Below, in pieces: positions 17,899 through 26,561 of a stretch of DNA of 64,000 bases. The stretch spans positions 124,001 through 188,000 of the forward strand of contig CBDICY010000030.1 in the NCBI GenBank assembly GCA_965277445.1, written 5' to 3'. Numbering within the stretch: the first letter of the stretch is position 1; every line of letters starts with the position of its first letter. Both the position numbers and the translations under genes were made by a program. The stretch is from JAFMDF01 sp965277445 (lineage in GTDB: Bacteria; Bacteroidota; Bacteroidia; Chitinophagales; Saprospiraceae). Under the pieces are notes generated by a model. That model saw only the letters and a list, made by a program, of their open reading frames with translations, was not told where the DNA came from and searched no databases.

Positions 17899-18159
17899 AT
17901 GTCAGAAGAAAGAAATTTAAGAAAGACAAGAGTTGGTATTGTAACTAGCTCTAAAATGGAAAAGTCTATTACTGTTTCCATTGAACGTAAAATTCAACAC
18001 CCAATTTACGGGAAGTCACTTAAGCGGACTAAAAAATTCGTTGCACATGACGAAGAAAATACCTGTAATGAAGGAGATACTGTAAAAATAATGGAGACTC
18101 GTCCATTAAGTAAGCGCAAGAAATGGCGTTTGGTAGAAGTGATCGAAAGAGCAAAGTAA
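17899..18159 (+). CDS. rpsQ: 30S ribosomal protein S17
   Basis: 86 residues. OB-fold primary 16S-binding protein. RKTRVGIVTSSKMEKSITVSIERK, the HPIYGKSLKRTKKFVAHDE loop, and CNEGDTVKIMETRPLSKRKKWRLVEVIE are typical. The 127-base spacer that follows contains TTGCGAG-type words (ATTGCGAGTGATGCG, CCGAATTGCGAATT) like those after eno. Confidence 0.98.
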   Translation: MSEERNLRKTRVGIVTSSKMEKSITVSIERKIQHPIYGKSLKRTKKFVAHDEENTCNEGDTVKIMETRPLSKRKKWRLVEVIERAK

Positions 18160-18286
18160 CATTGCGAGTGATGCGTTCCGAATTGCGAATTATTTTCTGC
18201 CTATTCGAAACACGTACTTGTAATACTAAATATTTTTCTTTTAAAAGCGGTGGTTCTCTGAAAACCACAAGGATAAAGAAAGTGTA

Positions 18287-18655
18287 ATGATACAACAAGA
18301 ATCAAGATTAAAAGTAGCTGATAATAGTGGTGCGAAAGAAGTACTATGTATCCGCGTATTAGGTGGCTCGAAACGTCGCTATGCATCCATTGGAGATCAA
18401 ATCGTTTGCACGGTGAAAGATGCTTCTCCTGGAGGTGGTATGAAAAAAGGTACTGTTTCTAAAGCAGTTATCGTTAGAACAAAAAAAGAAATTCGTAGAA
18501 AAGATGGTTCTTATGTCCGTTTTGATGATAACGCGGTCGTTTTATTAAATGCTGGTGGAGAACCTAGAGGAACTCGTATTTTTGGACCTGTAGCGAGAGA
18601 ATTAAGAGATAAAGATTATATGAGAATTGTTTCATTAGCTCCAGAAGTACTTTAA
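18287..18655 (+). CDS. rplN: 50S ribosomal protein L14
   Basis: 122 residues, the standard length. Contacts h14 of 16S rRNA and is the docking face for RsfS. MIQQESRLKVADNSGAKEVLCIRVLGGS, VKDASPGGGMKKGTVSKAVIVRTKK, DDNAVVLLN and GTRIFGPVARELRD are intact. First gene of the classical spc group, but no separate promoter match is visible before it, so it is probably co-transcribed with S10 genes. Confidence 0.98.
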   Translation: MIQQESRLKVADNSGAKEVLCIRVLGGSKRRYASIGDQIVCTVKDASPGGGMKKGTVSKAVIVRTKKEIRRKDGSYVRFDDNAVVLLNAGGEPRGTRIFGPVARELRDKDYMRIVSLAPEVL

Positions 18656-18690
18656 TTTATTAACGGTACTAATTAAACTAAAGAATAGCG

Positions 18691-19029
18691 ATGGCTAATA
18701 CAAAATCAAAAAAGTCTCCGAAATTGAATATCAAAAAAGGAGACAGAGTGCTTGTAATTGCAGGTGCAGACAAAGGAGTGGAAGGCGAAGTGCTAGAAAT
18801 CTTCTCTGGAAAGCAACGTGCGATTGTTGATCAAGTAAATATTGTTAAAAAACATACCAAACCTACTCAGGATAATCCTGGAGGAATCAATGAGGTTCCT
18901 GCTCCGGTTCACATTTCTAACTTAATGTTGATTGATCCTAAATCAGGAGAACCAACTAGAGTTGGCCGTAAATTGGTAGATGGTAAATTGGTTAGATTTT
19001 CAAAGAAATCAGGAGAAATTATTAGATAA
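18691..19029 (+). CDS. rplX: 50S ribosomal protein L24
   Basis: 112 residues. Assembly initiator that binds the 5' end of 23S rRNA. The KOW motif (KKGDRVLVIAGADKGVEGEVL) is at residues ~14-35, followed by NIVKKHTKPTQDNPGGINEVPAPVH and a basic C-terminus. Its stop overlaps the rplE start by one base (TAATG), the only overlapping pair in the cluster, which implies translational coupling. Confidence 0.98.
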   Translation: MANTKSKKSPKLNIKKGDRVLVIAGADKGVEGEVLEIFSGKQRAIVDQVNIVKKHTKPTQDNPGGINEVPAPVHISNLMLIDPKSGEPTRVGRKLVDGKLVRFSKKSGEIIR

Positions 19030-19583
19030 TGAGCTACGTTCCTAGATTAAGATCAAAGTATAACGACGAGATTATTGGAAAGTTGAAAGAACAATTCCAG
19101 TATAAGTCCATTATGCAAGTGCCTAAGTTGCAAAAGATTTGTTTAAACCAAGGTGTTGGTGCTGCCACTCAAGATAAGAAGATGGTAGATAATGCGTTGA
19201 AGGAAATGACAATGATTGCAGGTCAAAAGGCCGTTTCTACTAAAGCTAAAATTTCTGTCTCTAACTTTAAGTTGAGAGAAGGAATGCCAATTGGTACAAG
19301 AGTAACTTTACGTCACGATAGAATGTATGAATTCTTAGATCGTTTGATTACTGTTGCTTTACCACGGGTACGTGACTTTAGAGGTGTTAATGATAAAAGT
19401 TTTGACGGTAGAGGTAATTATTCAATGGGAATTACTGAACAAATCATCTTCCCAGAGATTGTCCTTGACAAGATTAACAAAATCACAGGTATGGATGTTA
19501 CTTTCGTAACTTCTGCTAATACTGATGAAGAAGCATATGCTTTATTAAAGGCTTTCGGTATGCCTTTCAAAAATGCAAAATAA
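19029..19583 (+). CDS. rplE: 50S ribosomal protein L5
   Basis: 184 residues. Binds 5S rRNA and P-site tRNA. MQVPKLQKICLNQGVG, AGQKAVSTKAKISVSNFKLREGMPIG, VTLRHDRMYEFLDRL, PRVRDFRG and YSMGITEQIIFPEI are the conserved blocks. Starts at an ATG overlapping the rplX stop (TAATG), so re-initiation is likely. Confidence 0.98.
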   Translation: MSYVPRLRSKYNDEIIGKLKEQFQYKSIMQVPKLQKICLNQGVGAATQDKKMVDNALKEMTMIAGQKAVSTKAKISVSNFKLREGMPIGTRVTLRHDRMYEFLDRLITVALPRVRDFRGVNDKSFDGRGNYSMGITEQIIFPEIVLDKINKITGMDVTFVTSANTDEEAYALLKAFGMPFKNAK

Positions 19584-19659
19584 TTAATAGTTATAGTGTA
19601 ATTTGATTCGCTCAATTTGACGAATTCCTTTTATTCTACAACTACAAAACCATAATAAA

Positions 19660-19929
19660 ATGGCTAGAAAATCAATTATTGCCAGAGAAAGAAAGCGAGA
19701 ACGTTTAGTCGAAAAATATGCAGACTTACGTAAGCAGCTTAAAGAAGCAGGAGATTGGGATGCATTGGATAAACTTCCAAGAAATTCTAACAAAATTCGT
19801 TTGCACAACCGTTGTAAATTAAGCGGTCGACCAAAGGGATACATGAGAATGTTTGGTATTTCTCGTGTTGCTTTCAGAAAGATGGCTTTAAACGGTAAAA
19901 TTCCAGGTGTAAGAAAAGCAAGTTGGTAA
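19660..19929 (+). CDS. rpsN: 30S ribosomal protein S14, zinc-independent (C-minus) form
   Basis: 89 residues, the long form of S14. KSIIARERKRERLVEKYADLR is typical of the C-minus type, and the C-terminal block HNRCKLSGRPKGYMRMFGISR shows a single Cys rather than the paired CxxC of the short zinc-binding form. A 317-base spacer without a gene follows. Confidence 0.97.
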   Translation: MARKSIIARERKRERLVEKYADLRKQLKEAGDWDALDKLPRNSNKIRLHNRCKLSGRPKGYMRMFGISRVAFRKMALNGKIPGVRKASW

Positions 19930-20246
19930 TTTACCAAACAATTTTTAAGTAGGTCGGTAAAGCATTGCTACGTCAGAAGCACTTATAAGCTGCCAACACT
20001 TATGCTAAATTAAATTGACAGTTATTACTAGAGTGGAAATTGTTCCAAGCGAAGGTAGATAACTCCCGATAATTAAAATGCGAACTTACTTATTAAGTTT
20101 AAGTTCGATATTATTTATTAAGTAGCCTTAATAGACCTTATATATAGAGTGTTTAACCATTCTGTGGTTTCATTTTGTATTTTTAGTTTAAAATTTTACA
20201 TTTTAGATTTAAAGAGGGGCTATACTGGTAAATTAAAATTTTAAAA
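19930..20246. other. Gene-free spacer rpsN-rpsH
   Basis: 317 AT-rich bases. The only structure I can support is a short dyad CGAACTT (20081-20087) / AAGTTCG (20101-20107) containing an inner ACTTA...TAAGT pair. No TAnnTTTG box and no ORF. It is long for the middle of the spc group; it might hold a regulatory leader for rpsH, the place where S8 autoregulation acts in E. coli (speculative). Confidence 0.4.
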
Positions 20247-20642
20247 ATGACAGATCCAATTGCGGATTATTTAACACGCATTCGGAATGCTCAGACTGCT
20301 GGGCACAAGATTGTGGACATCCCTGCCTCTAACTTAAAAAAGAGTATCACTGAGATCCTTTACGATCAAGGATACATCCTAAAATATAGATTTACTGATG
20401 AGGGTAAGCAAGGAACTATTAACGTTGCCTTGAAGTACGACCCAACTACTAAAAAGCCAGTTATCCAAAAACTAGGCAGAATCAGTAAACCAGGTTTAAG
20501 AAAATATGCTAAGGCTGATAACATTCCTAGAATCATTAATGGTTTAGGTATTTGTATTGTTTCTACCTCTAAAGGTCTAATGACCGATAAGCAGGCTCGT
20601 AATGAGAATGTAGGAGGGGAGTTACTTTGCTACGTATATTAA
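20247..20642 (+). CDS. rpsH: 30S ribosomal protein S8
   Basis: 131 residues. Primary binder of helix 21 of 16S rRNA, and the spc repressor in E. coli (not shown here). MTDPIADYLTRIRNAQTAGH, ILYDQGYILKYRF, ISKPGLRKYAKADNIPRIINGLG and STSKGLMTDKQARNENVGGELL are conserved. Preceded by the long 317-base spacer. Confidence 0.98.
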   Translation: MTDPIADYLTRIRNAQTAGHKIVDIPASNLKKSITEILYDQGYILKYRFTDEGKQGTINVALKYDPTTKKPVIQKLGRISKPGLRKYAKADNIPRIINGLGICIVSTSKGLMTDKQARNENVGGELLCYVY

Positions 20643-20743
20643 TGAAATTCAATTTCAAATCAGATTCAAACTTGATTTAGTAAATTGAATTTGATTGTTG
20701 AACTTGTCTTTCCATTTATTTTCAAACGAATAATATTTGAGTA

Positions 20744-21298
20744 ATGTCTAGGATAGGAAAATTACCAATGAATGTTCCTGCTGGTGTTGAAATCAATGTG
20801 AGCAAAGGAAATTTAGTGACTGTGAAAGGTCCTAAAGGAGAATTAACACAGCAGATCGACCCAGACTTGGGTGTAGGTATAGAAGATGGGGTATTAACCG
20901 TAACGAGACCGACGAATCAAAAGCGTCACCGTTCTATGCACGGGTTATATCGTTCTTTGATCTCTAATATGATTGAAGGGGTAACTAACGGTTACAACAG
21001 TACCCTTGAACTAGTAGGGGTTGGATATAGAGCTACTAACTCAGGTAACTTACTAGAGTTGGCTTTAGGATACTCTCACCCTGTTATGTTTTATGTTCCT
21101 TCTGATATAAAAGTGGAGACTAAATCTGAAAAAGGAAAGAACCCACAGGTACTTCTTTCAGGTATTGACAAACAATTGTTAGGTCAAGTCTGCGCTAAAA
21201 TTAGGGCCTTTAGAAAGCCAGAACCTTATAAAGGTAAGGGAGTTAGATTCTTAGGTGAAGAAATCAGAAGAAAAGCAGGTAAGACTGCGGGTAAATAA
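20744..21298 (+). CDS. rplF: 50S ribosomal protein L6
   Basis: 184 residues. Binds near the sarcin-ricin loop. MSRIGKLPMNVPAGVEI, KGPKGELTQQI, RSLISNMIEGVTNGY, LELVGVGYRAT and the C-terminal EPYKGKGVRF plus IRRKAGKTAGK match the family. A 130-base spacer with an imperfect hairpin follows. Confidence 0.98.
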   Translation: MSRIGKLPMNVPAGVEINVSKGNLVTVKGPKGELTQQIDPDLGVGIEDGVLTVTRPTNQKRHRSMHGLYRSLISNMIEGVTNGYNSTLELVGVGYRATNSGNLLELALGYSHPVMFYVPSDIKVETKSEKGKNPQVLLSGIDKQLLGQVCAKIRAFRKPEPYKGKGVRFLGEEIRRKAGKTAGK

Positions 21299-21302
21299 TT
21301 AT

Positions 21303-21380
21303 TAGTTGATTGGTTATTAATTAGCTGTCTATTATTATAGCTAATCATTATTAACCAATAATAATTCAACAAATAATCTA
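21303..21380. repeat. Imperfect inverted repeat, rplF-rplR spacer
   Basis: The left part GTTGATTGGTTATTAATTAGCT pairs with AGCTAATCATTATTAACCAATAATAATTCAAC after allowing small bulges (stated as two parts: AGCTAAT/ATTAGCT inner stem and TTGGTTA/TAACCAA outer stem). Same AT-rich class as the rpsS-rplV spacer. Confidence 0.6.
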
Positions 21381-21428
21381 TAACTTAAATTACTGGTCAG
21401 CAATCAGTAATAGATAAAATAGTTAAAA

Positions 21429-21782
21429 ATGAAGCTTACAAAAGCTAAAAGCAGAAGACGGATTCATAATAGAATCAGAAAGAAAATTCAAGGGACTGCT
21501 ACTCGTCCTCGTCTTGCTGTATTCAGAAGTAATAAAGCTATCTATTGTCAATTAATTGATGATTTAAATGGTGTTACATTAGCAGCGGCTTCTTCTTTGG
21601 AAAAGGATATTGCAGCAGCTGGTAATAAAACAGAACAATCCAAAGCAGTAGGTAAGAGCATCGGGGAGAGAGCAAAAAGTAAAGGCATTGAAACTGTCGT
21701 TTTTGATAGAGGTGGTTACCTGTATCATGGTAGAATTAAGGCTTTGGCTGATGGCGCTAGAGAAGGTGGATTAAATTTCTAA
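21429..21782 (+). CDS. rplR: 50S ribosomal protein L18
   Basis: 117 residues. Carries 5S rRNA into the large subunit with L5. RRIHNRIRKKIQGTATRPRL, AVFRSNKAIYCQLIDD, KAVGKSIGERAKSKGIETVVFDRGGYLYHGRIKALADGAREGGLNF (given as blocks GERAKSKGIE, FDRGGYLYHGRI and ADGAREGGLNF) are typical. In the spc group. Confidence 0.98.
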   Translation: MKLTKAKSRRRIHNRIRKKIQGTATRPRLAVFRSNKAIYCQLIDDLNGVTLAAASSLEKDIAAAGNKTEQSKAVGKSIGERAKSKGIETVVFDRGGYLYHGRIKALADGAREGGLNF

Positions 21783-21897
21783 GAAAAATCTTAAATAATT
21801 TACCAAAAAAGAATTTAAGAAATTTAGTTGGTTGGGGTTTTATCCTTATCGCCTTCAATTCTTCAATCCTTTAAATTGGTAACTATAAATTAGCATA

Positions 21898-22416
21898 ATG
21901 GCAAAAAGGACTGATAATCGGGTCAAAGCTGCTGAGACAGACTTAAAAGAAAAATTAGTTAACCTTAATAGAGTTGCGAAAGTAACGAAAGGTGGACGTA
22001 CTTTTAGTTTCGCAGCAATTGTTGTTGTAGGTGACGGAAATGGAACAGTAGGTCATGGTCTTGGAAAAGCTCGTGATGTATCTGAATCAATTGCAAAAGC
22101 AGTAGATGACGCCAAGAAGAACTTAATTAAAGTGCCTATCCACAATGGTACCATTCCTCACGAACAAAAGGGGAAATACGGTGCAGGTAAGGTATTTATT
22201 AAGCCAGCAGCAAATGGTACAGGGGTAATTGCAGGTGGTGCAATGCGTGCAGTTTTAGAAATTGCAGGTGTTCAGAATGTATTGGCAAAATCTATGGGGT
22301 CTTCTAATCCTCATAACGTAGTGAAAGCTACGATTGATGCACTTAAGAGCTTACGGTCTCCAATGGAGATTGCAAAGTTGAGAGGTATCTCTATGGAAAA
22401 ATTGTTTGAAGGATAA
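21898..22416 (+). CDS. rpsE: 30S ribosomal protein S5
   Basis: 172 residues. Part of the mRNA entry and decoding-fidelity region. An N-terminal dsRBD-like domain (LNRVAKVTKGGRTFSFAA, VVVGDGNGTVGHGLGKA) is followed by the ribosomal S5 C-terminal domain (GTGVIAGGAMRAVLEIAG, KSMGSSNPHNVVKATIDAL). The spectinomycin-contact loop VTKGGR is of the common type. The spacer before it carries CTTCAATTCTTCAATCC words. Confidence 0.98.
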   Translation: MAKRTDNRVKAAETDLKEKLVNLNRVAKVTKGGRTFSFAAIVVVGDGNGTVGHGLGKARDVSESIAKAVDDAKKNLIKVPIHNGTIPHEQKGKYGAGKVFIKPAANGTGVIAGGAMRAVLEIAGVQNVLAKSMGSSNPHNVVKATIDALKSLRSPMEIAKLRGISMEKLFEG

Positions 22417-22485
22417 TTAGTGGACGATGGTAGATGTTTTACTACCGTTGGTACAAGTAATTTCCTTTAACGGATAGAAATTCAA

Positions 22486-22493
22486 TATATTTG
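22486..22493 (+). promoter_or_regulatory. Candidate -7 box (TATATTTG) before rpmD
   Basis: TATATTTG fits TAnnTTTG and lies 107 bases before the rpmD ATG in a 184-base spacer. No clear -33 TTTG was seen, so it may be a weak internal promoter. Confidence 0.35.
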
Positions 22494-22600
22494 TATGCCC
22501 GTTCCGCTGAGTTACTATGAACTGAAAGAGTGTTAAAGTTCGAACAATATTTATCACTTATCATTTGATATTCTTAGGAAGGAACGCTAAACCATTAATT

Positions 22601-22780
22601 ATGGCAAAGGTAAAAGTCACACAAAAAAGAAGTGGTATTGACCGATCTAAGCGACAAAAAGCAACATTACATGCTTTGGGCTTAAGAAGAATCAACCACA
22701 GCGTAGTGCACGAATTAACACCTTCTATTGAAGGGATGATTAAAAAAGTGGCTCACTTAGTGGAAACTACGGAAGCTTAA
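22601..22780 (+). CDS. rpmD: 50S ribosomal protein L30
   Basis: 59 residues from the ATG at 22601 (MAKVKVTQKRSGIDRSKRQK), the normal L30 size; an in-frame upstream ATG would add 12 non-conserved residues. KATLHALGLRRINHSVVHE and the following PSIEGMIKKVAHLV are diagnostic. Lies between rpsE and rplO as in most bacteria. Confidence 0.96.
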   Translation: MAKVKVTQKRSGIDRSKRQKATLHALGLRRINHSVVHELTPSIEGMIKKVAHLVETTEA

Positions 22781-22999
22781 GTATCCTTATTTAATAGGCT
22801 AAGGAAGAAGCAATAAAAGCATATTATGCCAATACTGTTTAAATTCTACGATCCATTAAAAAGGTTAAGTACTTAATAAAATAGTTAAATTCACAGCAAA
22901 TTCAGATTCAATTACTTAAAGGGATTTGATTTGTAATTAATTTTCAGTTTTATCTATAAAGTTGTCTTGGTTAAGTTAATATAATTAAGGGTATTACTT

Positions 23000-23007
23000 T
23001 ACTTTTG
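23000..23007 (+). promoter_or_regulatory. Candidate -7 box (TACTTTTG) before rplO
   Basis: TACTTTTG lies 23 bases before the rplO ATG, close to the expected distance for a short leader, in a 250-base spacer. The upstream box is not convincing (TTGG at 22967 is 29 bases away). Confidence 0.38.
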
Positions 23008-23030
23008 AAACTGATAAAAGAATAGGAAAA

Positions 23031-23477
23031 ATGGAATTACATACTTTAAAACCTGCAGCAGGAGCAACTAAAAGCAGAAAAAGAATTGCTAGAGGCCCTG
23101 GATCTGGAAAAGGTGGAACTTCAACAAGAGGTCACAAAGGAGCTAAATCAAGATCTGGTTGGAAATCAAAAAGAGGTTTCGAAGGTGGACAAATGCCTTT
23201 ACAAATGCGTTTACCTAAGAGAGGATTTAAAAATCCTAATCGGGTAGAATCTGTACCATTTAATTTAGGTCGTTTGCAAGCAATTGCGGACAAATACAAT
23301 CTTACGGCTATTACTATAGAGAACTTAGTAGCAAATGGATTGGCTAGAAAAAATGATCGCATCAAAATTTTAGGAGGAGGAGAACTTTCTTCAAAATTAG
23401 ACGTAACAGTACATGCAATTTCTGCGGGGGCGAAAGCAGCCGTTGAAAGTAAAGGAGGAAATGTTAATCTAGTTTAA
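23031..23477 (+). CDS. rplO: 50S ribosomal protein L15
   Basis: 148 residues. Late assembly protein. The Gly/Lys-rich N-terminal half (ATKSRKRIARGPGSGKGGTS, GHKGAKSRSGWKSKRGFEGG) and MPLQMRLPKRGFKNPNRV are typical, as is the C-terminal VHAISAGAKAAVESKGG. 64 bases upstream of secY, as in most spc operons. Confidence 0.98.
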   Translation: MELHTLKPAAGATKSRKRIARGPGSGKGGTSTRGHKGAKSRSGWKSKRGFEGGQMPLQMRLPKRGFKNPNRVESVPFNLGRLQAIADKYNLTAITIENLVANGLARKNDRIKILGGGELSSKLDVTVHAISAGAKAAVESKGGNVNLV

Positions 23478-23541
23478 ACTCGAAAAAATAACAGACCATA
23501 TTAATGGTGATTTATTTTTTTGTTTACAGAAAAGTTAATCC

Positions 23542-24903
23542 ATGAAAAAATTTATTGATACTCTAAGGAACATTTGGAAAATTGAAGAACTGCGTAAGCG
23601 GATTCTATTCACGTTGCTAATCTTAATGGTTTACCGTTTTGGGTCATTCATCGTATTGCCTGGCGTTATCCCATCCGTATTAGAAAATTCTACATCATCA
23701 AATGCTAGTGATTTATTAGGTTTGATTAATGTTTTTACAGGAGGAGCATTTAATAATGCAGCAATTTTTGCCTTAGGTATCATGCCTTACATTACTGCAT
23801 CTATCATCATTCAGTTGATGGGCTTTGCAGTACCTTATTTCCAACGTTTACAACAAAAGGAAGGGGAATCAGGGAGAAAGAAAATAACCCAAATCACCAG
23901 ATTATTAACAGTAGCAATTACTTTAGTACAAGGTGGAGGTTATTTAACTTATATTCAGAGTCAAGGAGCAGTTGATCCTGCCATTCCAAAAAGTATCTTT
24001 TGGTTAGCTAATATCATTATTCTTTCTACGGGTACTATTTTTGCCATGTGGTTAGGAGAGAAGATTACAGATAAAGGTATTGGAAATGGTATTTCTCTAT
24101 TAATTACGATTGGTATTATCGCAACTTTACCAGTTGCCTTAGTTTCTGAATTCACTTTACAGTTAAGCGGAGGTAGCCCAATTGTATTCATTATTGAATT
24201 AGTGGCGTTATTCCTCGTAATTATGGTGACGGTATTATTGGTTCAAGGAGTTAGAAAAATTCCTATCCAATTTGCTAAGCGAATGGTGGGTAGAGGTGCT
24301 AACTCTATGCCAGTAGCTGGAGCTAGAGATTATATTCCTTTGAAAGTGAATGCAGCAGGTGTAATGCCAATTATCTTTGCACAGGCATTGATGTTCTTAC
24401 CAGCAACTATTGCTCAATGGTTTGTAGGAGAAGAGGCGGCAGCAACGCCATTCATGCAGGAATTAATTAATCCTTTCTCTTTGTTCTCAAGTATTCTAAC
24501 TTTTGTATTAGTTGTATTATTTACTTACATCTATACCGCATTATTGGTTAACCCTAAGCAATATGCAGAATACTTAAAGCGGCAAAATGCTTTTATTCCT
24601 GGCATCAAGCCTGGTAAGCCAACAGCAGATTTCATTGATACAATCACGACTAGAATTACTTTCTGGGGATCTTTGTTCATCGGACTTATTGCGATCTTAC
24701 CATCTATTGCAGTAGGATTTGGCATCAACGTTGCCTTTGCTATTTTCTTTGGAGGTACTTCTCTATTGATTTTAGTAGCAGTAGTATTAGATACTTTACA
24801 ACAGATTGAGAGTCATTTATTAATGAGAAAGTATGATGGATTAGTGAAATCTGGTAAGTTACAAAGCAGAAGTAGAATGCAAGGTATTGGTGCAAGCATG
24901 TAA
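23542..24903 (+). CDS. secY: Preprotein translocase subunit SecY
   Basis: 453 residues, ten membrane segments. Forms the channel of the Sec translocon in the inner membrane, taking unfolded preproteins from SecA or the ribosome. MKKFIDTLRNIWKIEELRKR is followed by the first membrane segment; the plug region NVFTGGAFNNAAIFALGIMP, the GESGRKKITQITR loop, VQGVRKIPIQFAKR, and the C-terminal LMRKYDGLVKSGK are conserved. A good terminator follows 48 bases after the stop, so SecY ends the long spc transcript. It would serve the many Sec/T9SS substrates seen elsewhere in the window. Confidence 0.98.
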   Translation: MKKFIDTLRNIWKIEELRKRILFTLLILMVYRFGSFIVLPGVIPSVLENSTSSNASDLLGLINVFTGGAFNNAAIFALGIMPYITASIIIQLMGFAVPYFQRLQQKEGESGRKKITQITRLLTVAITLVQGGGYLTYIQSQGAVDPAIPKSIFWLANIIILSTGTIFAMWLGEKITDKGIGNGISLLITIGIIATLPVALVSEFTLQLSGGSPIVFIIELVALFLVIMVTVLLVQGVRKIPIQFAKRMVGRGANSMPVAGARDYIPLKVNAAGVMPIIFAQALMFLPATIAQWFVGEEAAATPFMQELINPFSLFSSILTFVLVVLFTYIYTALLVNPKQYAEYLKRQNAFIPGIKPGKPTADFIDTITTRITFWGSLFIGLIAILPSIAVGFGINVAFAIFFGGTSLLILVAVVLDTLQQIESHLLMRKYDGLVKSGKLQSRSRMQGIGASM

Positions 24904-24951
24904 GCTATGTTTGGCAACAATTTTAAAAATGAACTTGTTATAATATAAATT

Positions 24952-24985
24952 AATTACCAGTAGAGTTTTCTACTGGTAATTTTTT
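24952..24985 (+). terminator. Rho-independent terminator after secY
   Basis: AATTACCAGTAG (24952-24963), loop AGTTTT, CTACTGGTAATT (24970-24981), then TTTT. A perfect 12-bp stem directly followed by T residues. Confidence 0.85.
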
Positions 24986-25003
24986 GTTTAATAACTTTCT
25001 TTA

Positions 25004-25072
25004 GAGGTCAGAAGTCAGGTTGTCCATTTTATGGATTATCAGAAGTCAGACAGACATCTTCAAAAAAGCTAA
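25004..25072. repeat. Dispersed GTCAGAAGTCAG element, copy 2, before map
   Basis: GGTCAGAAGTCAGG (from 25006) and ATCAGAAGTCAGAC (from about 25039) flank a small palindrome TCCATTTTATGGA. The unit is followed by AGACATCTTCAAAAAAG, nearly the same trailer as in copy 1 (GACATCTTCAAAAAGG at 14234-14249). It ends at the GTG start of map. Confidence 0.8.
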
Positions 25073-25074
25073 AA

Positions 25075-25914
25075 GTGGCAGCAGACAAGAAAAAAGACAT
25101 CATCTATAAAACAGATGAAGAAATTGAATTAATTAGAACTAACTGTCTATTGGTTTCTAAGGCATTGACCTTGGTAGCTGAATTAATTGGTCCCGGTGTT
25201 TCTGGTAGGATGATTGATGAACAGGCGGAACAATTAATCAGAGATCATGGAGGTATACCGGGCTTTAAGGGATTATATGATTTTCCTGCCACCTTATGTG
25301 TCTCAAGTAATGAGCAAGTTGTCCATGGTATTCCTTACGATAAAGAATTTAAAGACGGAGATATAGTTTCTGTAGATTGTGGGGTTTATATGAATGACTA
25401 CTATGGAGATGCTGCTTATACTTTCTGTATTGGTGATGTGGATGAGAAAATAATGGAGTTATGTCGAGTGACCAAAGCTTCGTTAGCTAAAGGTATTGAG
25501 CAAGCAGTAGCAGGAAAGAGAATTGGAGATATTGGTTTTGCTGTTCAGCACTATACGGAACGCCAACACCGATACGGCGTTGTGCGGGAGTTAGTTGGTC
25601 ACGGTGTAGGAAAAGTCCTGCATGAAGGCCCCGAAGTACCTAATTATGGTAGAAGAGGGAAGGGCGTTATGATGAAAGAGGGATTGGTGATTGCTATTGA
25701 GCCAATGATTAATCTTGGGCGCAAAGATGTGAAGTCTTTTGATGATGGAACGGTTGTTACAAAAGATGGAAAACCATCTGCTCATTATGAGCATACGGTA
25801 GCCGTAAGAAAAGGGAAAGCGGATATTCTATCTAATCATGCACCAATTGAGGCAGCGATTTTAAAGAACCCTAATTTGAAGGAAGTAGCAAATATTTTAG
25901 CGGCAATAGCTTGA
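25075..25914 (+). CDS. map: Type I methionine aminopeptidase
   Basis: 279 residues. Removes the initiator Met from new proteins. Metal ligands are in place: the Asp pair in VSVDCGVYMNDYYGDAAY, the His in LVGHGVGKVLHEGPEVPN, and Glu in VIAIEPMI and HYEHTVAV. Starts at GTG (25075), since AADKKKDIIYKTDEEIELIR begins there and no ATG fits the frame nearby. It lies after the secY terminator and immediately downstream of copy 2 of the GTCAGAAGTCAGA element, so expression may depend on read-through or an unrecognised promoter. Confidence 0.97.
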   Translation: MAADKKKDIIYKTDEEIELIRTNCLLVSKALTLVAELIGPGVSGRMIDEQAEQLIRDHGGIPGFKGLYDFPATLCVSSNEQVVHGIPYDKEFKDGDIVSVDCGVYMNDYYGDAAYTFCIGDVDEKIMELCRVTKASLAKGIEQAVAGKRIGDIGFAVQHYTERQHRYGVVRELVGHGVGKVLHEGPEVPNYGRRGKGVMMKEGLVIAIEPMINLGRKDVKSFDDGTVVTKDGKPSAHYEHTVAVRKGKADILSNHAPIEAAILKNPNLKEVANILAAIA

Positions 25915-26272
25915 TTTATTGTTACTACTCGGCAAATGACTAAAGGAAAAGGGCGAAGGGGCTAAACTCATAGGAGCTTATCTTTTATCCACTCTTTTTA
26001 GTAATAAAAGATGTATTTTAGTTCAAAACTTACCCTTTGATTTTTACCTTTAGCCGAATAGTAATGGCCTATTATTATAGGTGGTTATACTTATAGCAAT
26101 CCTTTTATTATTGGGGCTGGAGATTTTTATAGCCTTTAATAACCTTATTTTAGGATAGAATTATAGGAAAGTGTGGTTAAGGTCAATTTTTTAATAAATA
26201 CAATAGATTTTTTGCATACCAAATGTGGAAAATTATTTAAAATGTTGTACCTTTGCACTCCAAATTTCAGAT
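25915..26272. other. map-infA spacer with long-range dyad and promoter
   Basis: 358 gene-free bases. TTACTACTCGGC (25922-25933) plus CTAAAGG (25940-25946) pair with CCTTTAGCCGAATAGTAA (26047-26064), leaving a 6-base bulge and a loop of about 100 bases. The right end has the infA promoter match. Confidence 0.6.
26224..26255 (+). promoter_or_regulatory. Promoter of the infA-alpha unit
   Basis: TACCTTTG at 26248-26255, identical to the str -7 box and followed by CACTCC as in the S10 promoter, with TGTG at 26224-26227 20 bases upstream as a weak -33 box. The leader to the infA ATG would be very short (about 10 bases). Confidence 0.65.
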
Positions 26273-26491
26273 ATGGCTAAACAAGGATTAATTAAGCAAG
26301 ACGGAATTATTGATGAAGCGTTGTCTAACGCTATGTTCAGAGTACGTCTTGAAAATGAGCATAAAATTGTAGCGACTATTTCTGGAAAGATGAGAATGAA
26401 TTATATTCGTATTCTTCCAGGTGATAAAGTAGCAGTTGAAATGTCTCCTTACGATTTAACAAGAGGTAGAATTATCTACCGTTATAAATAA
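26273..26491 (+). CDS. infA: Translation initiation factor IF-1
   Basis: 72 residues from the ATG at 26273 (MAKQGLIKQDGIIDEALSNA). An in-frame ATG 16 codons upstream is rejected because it would cover the promoter box. The OB-fold protein blocks the ribosomal A site during initiation. FRVRLENEHKIVATISGKMR, the GDKVAVEMSPYDLTRGRIIYR end, and the position before rpmJ-rpsM are diagnostic. Confidence 0.98.
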   Translation: MAKQGLIKQDGIIDEALSNAMFRVRLENEHKIVATISGKMRMNYIRILPGDKVAVEMSPYDLTRGRIIYRYK

Positions 26492-26561
26492 GCATTTTGA
26501 TCAATTATTTTAATAAGTCAATCTATTTAAAATTTTTCATCAAAAACAAAATTAATTTACA

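Noticed and set aside
18029..18386. Minus-strand open frames across rpsQ-rplN
   Set aside because: Antisense shadows of strongly conserved ribosomal genes.
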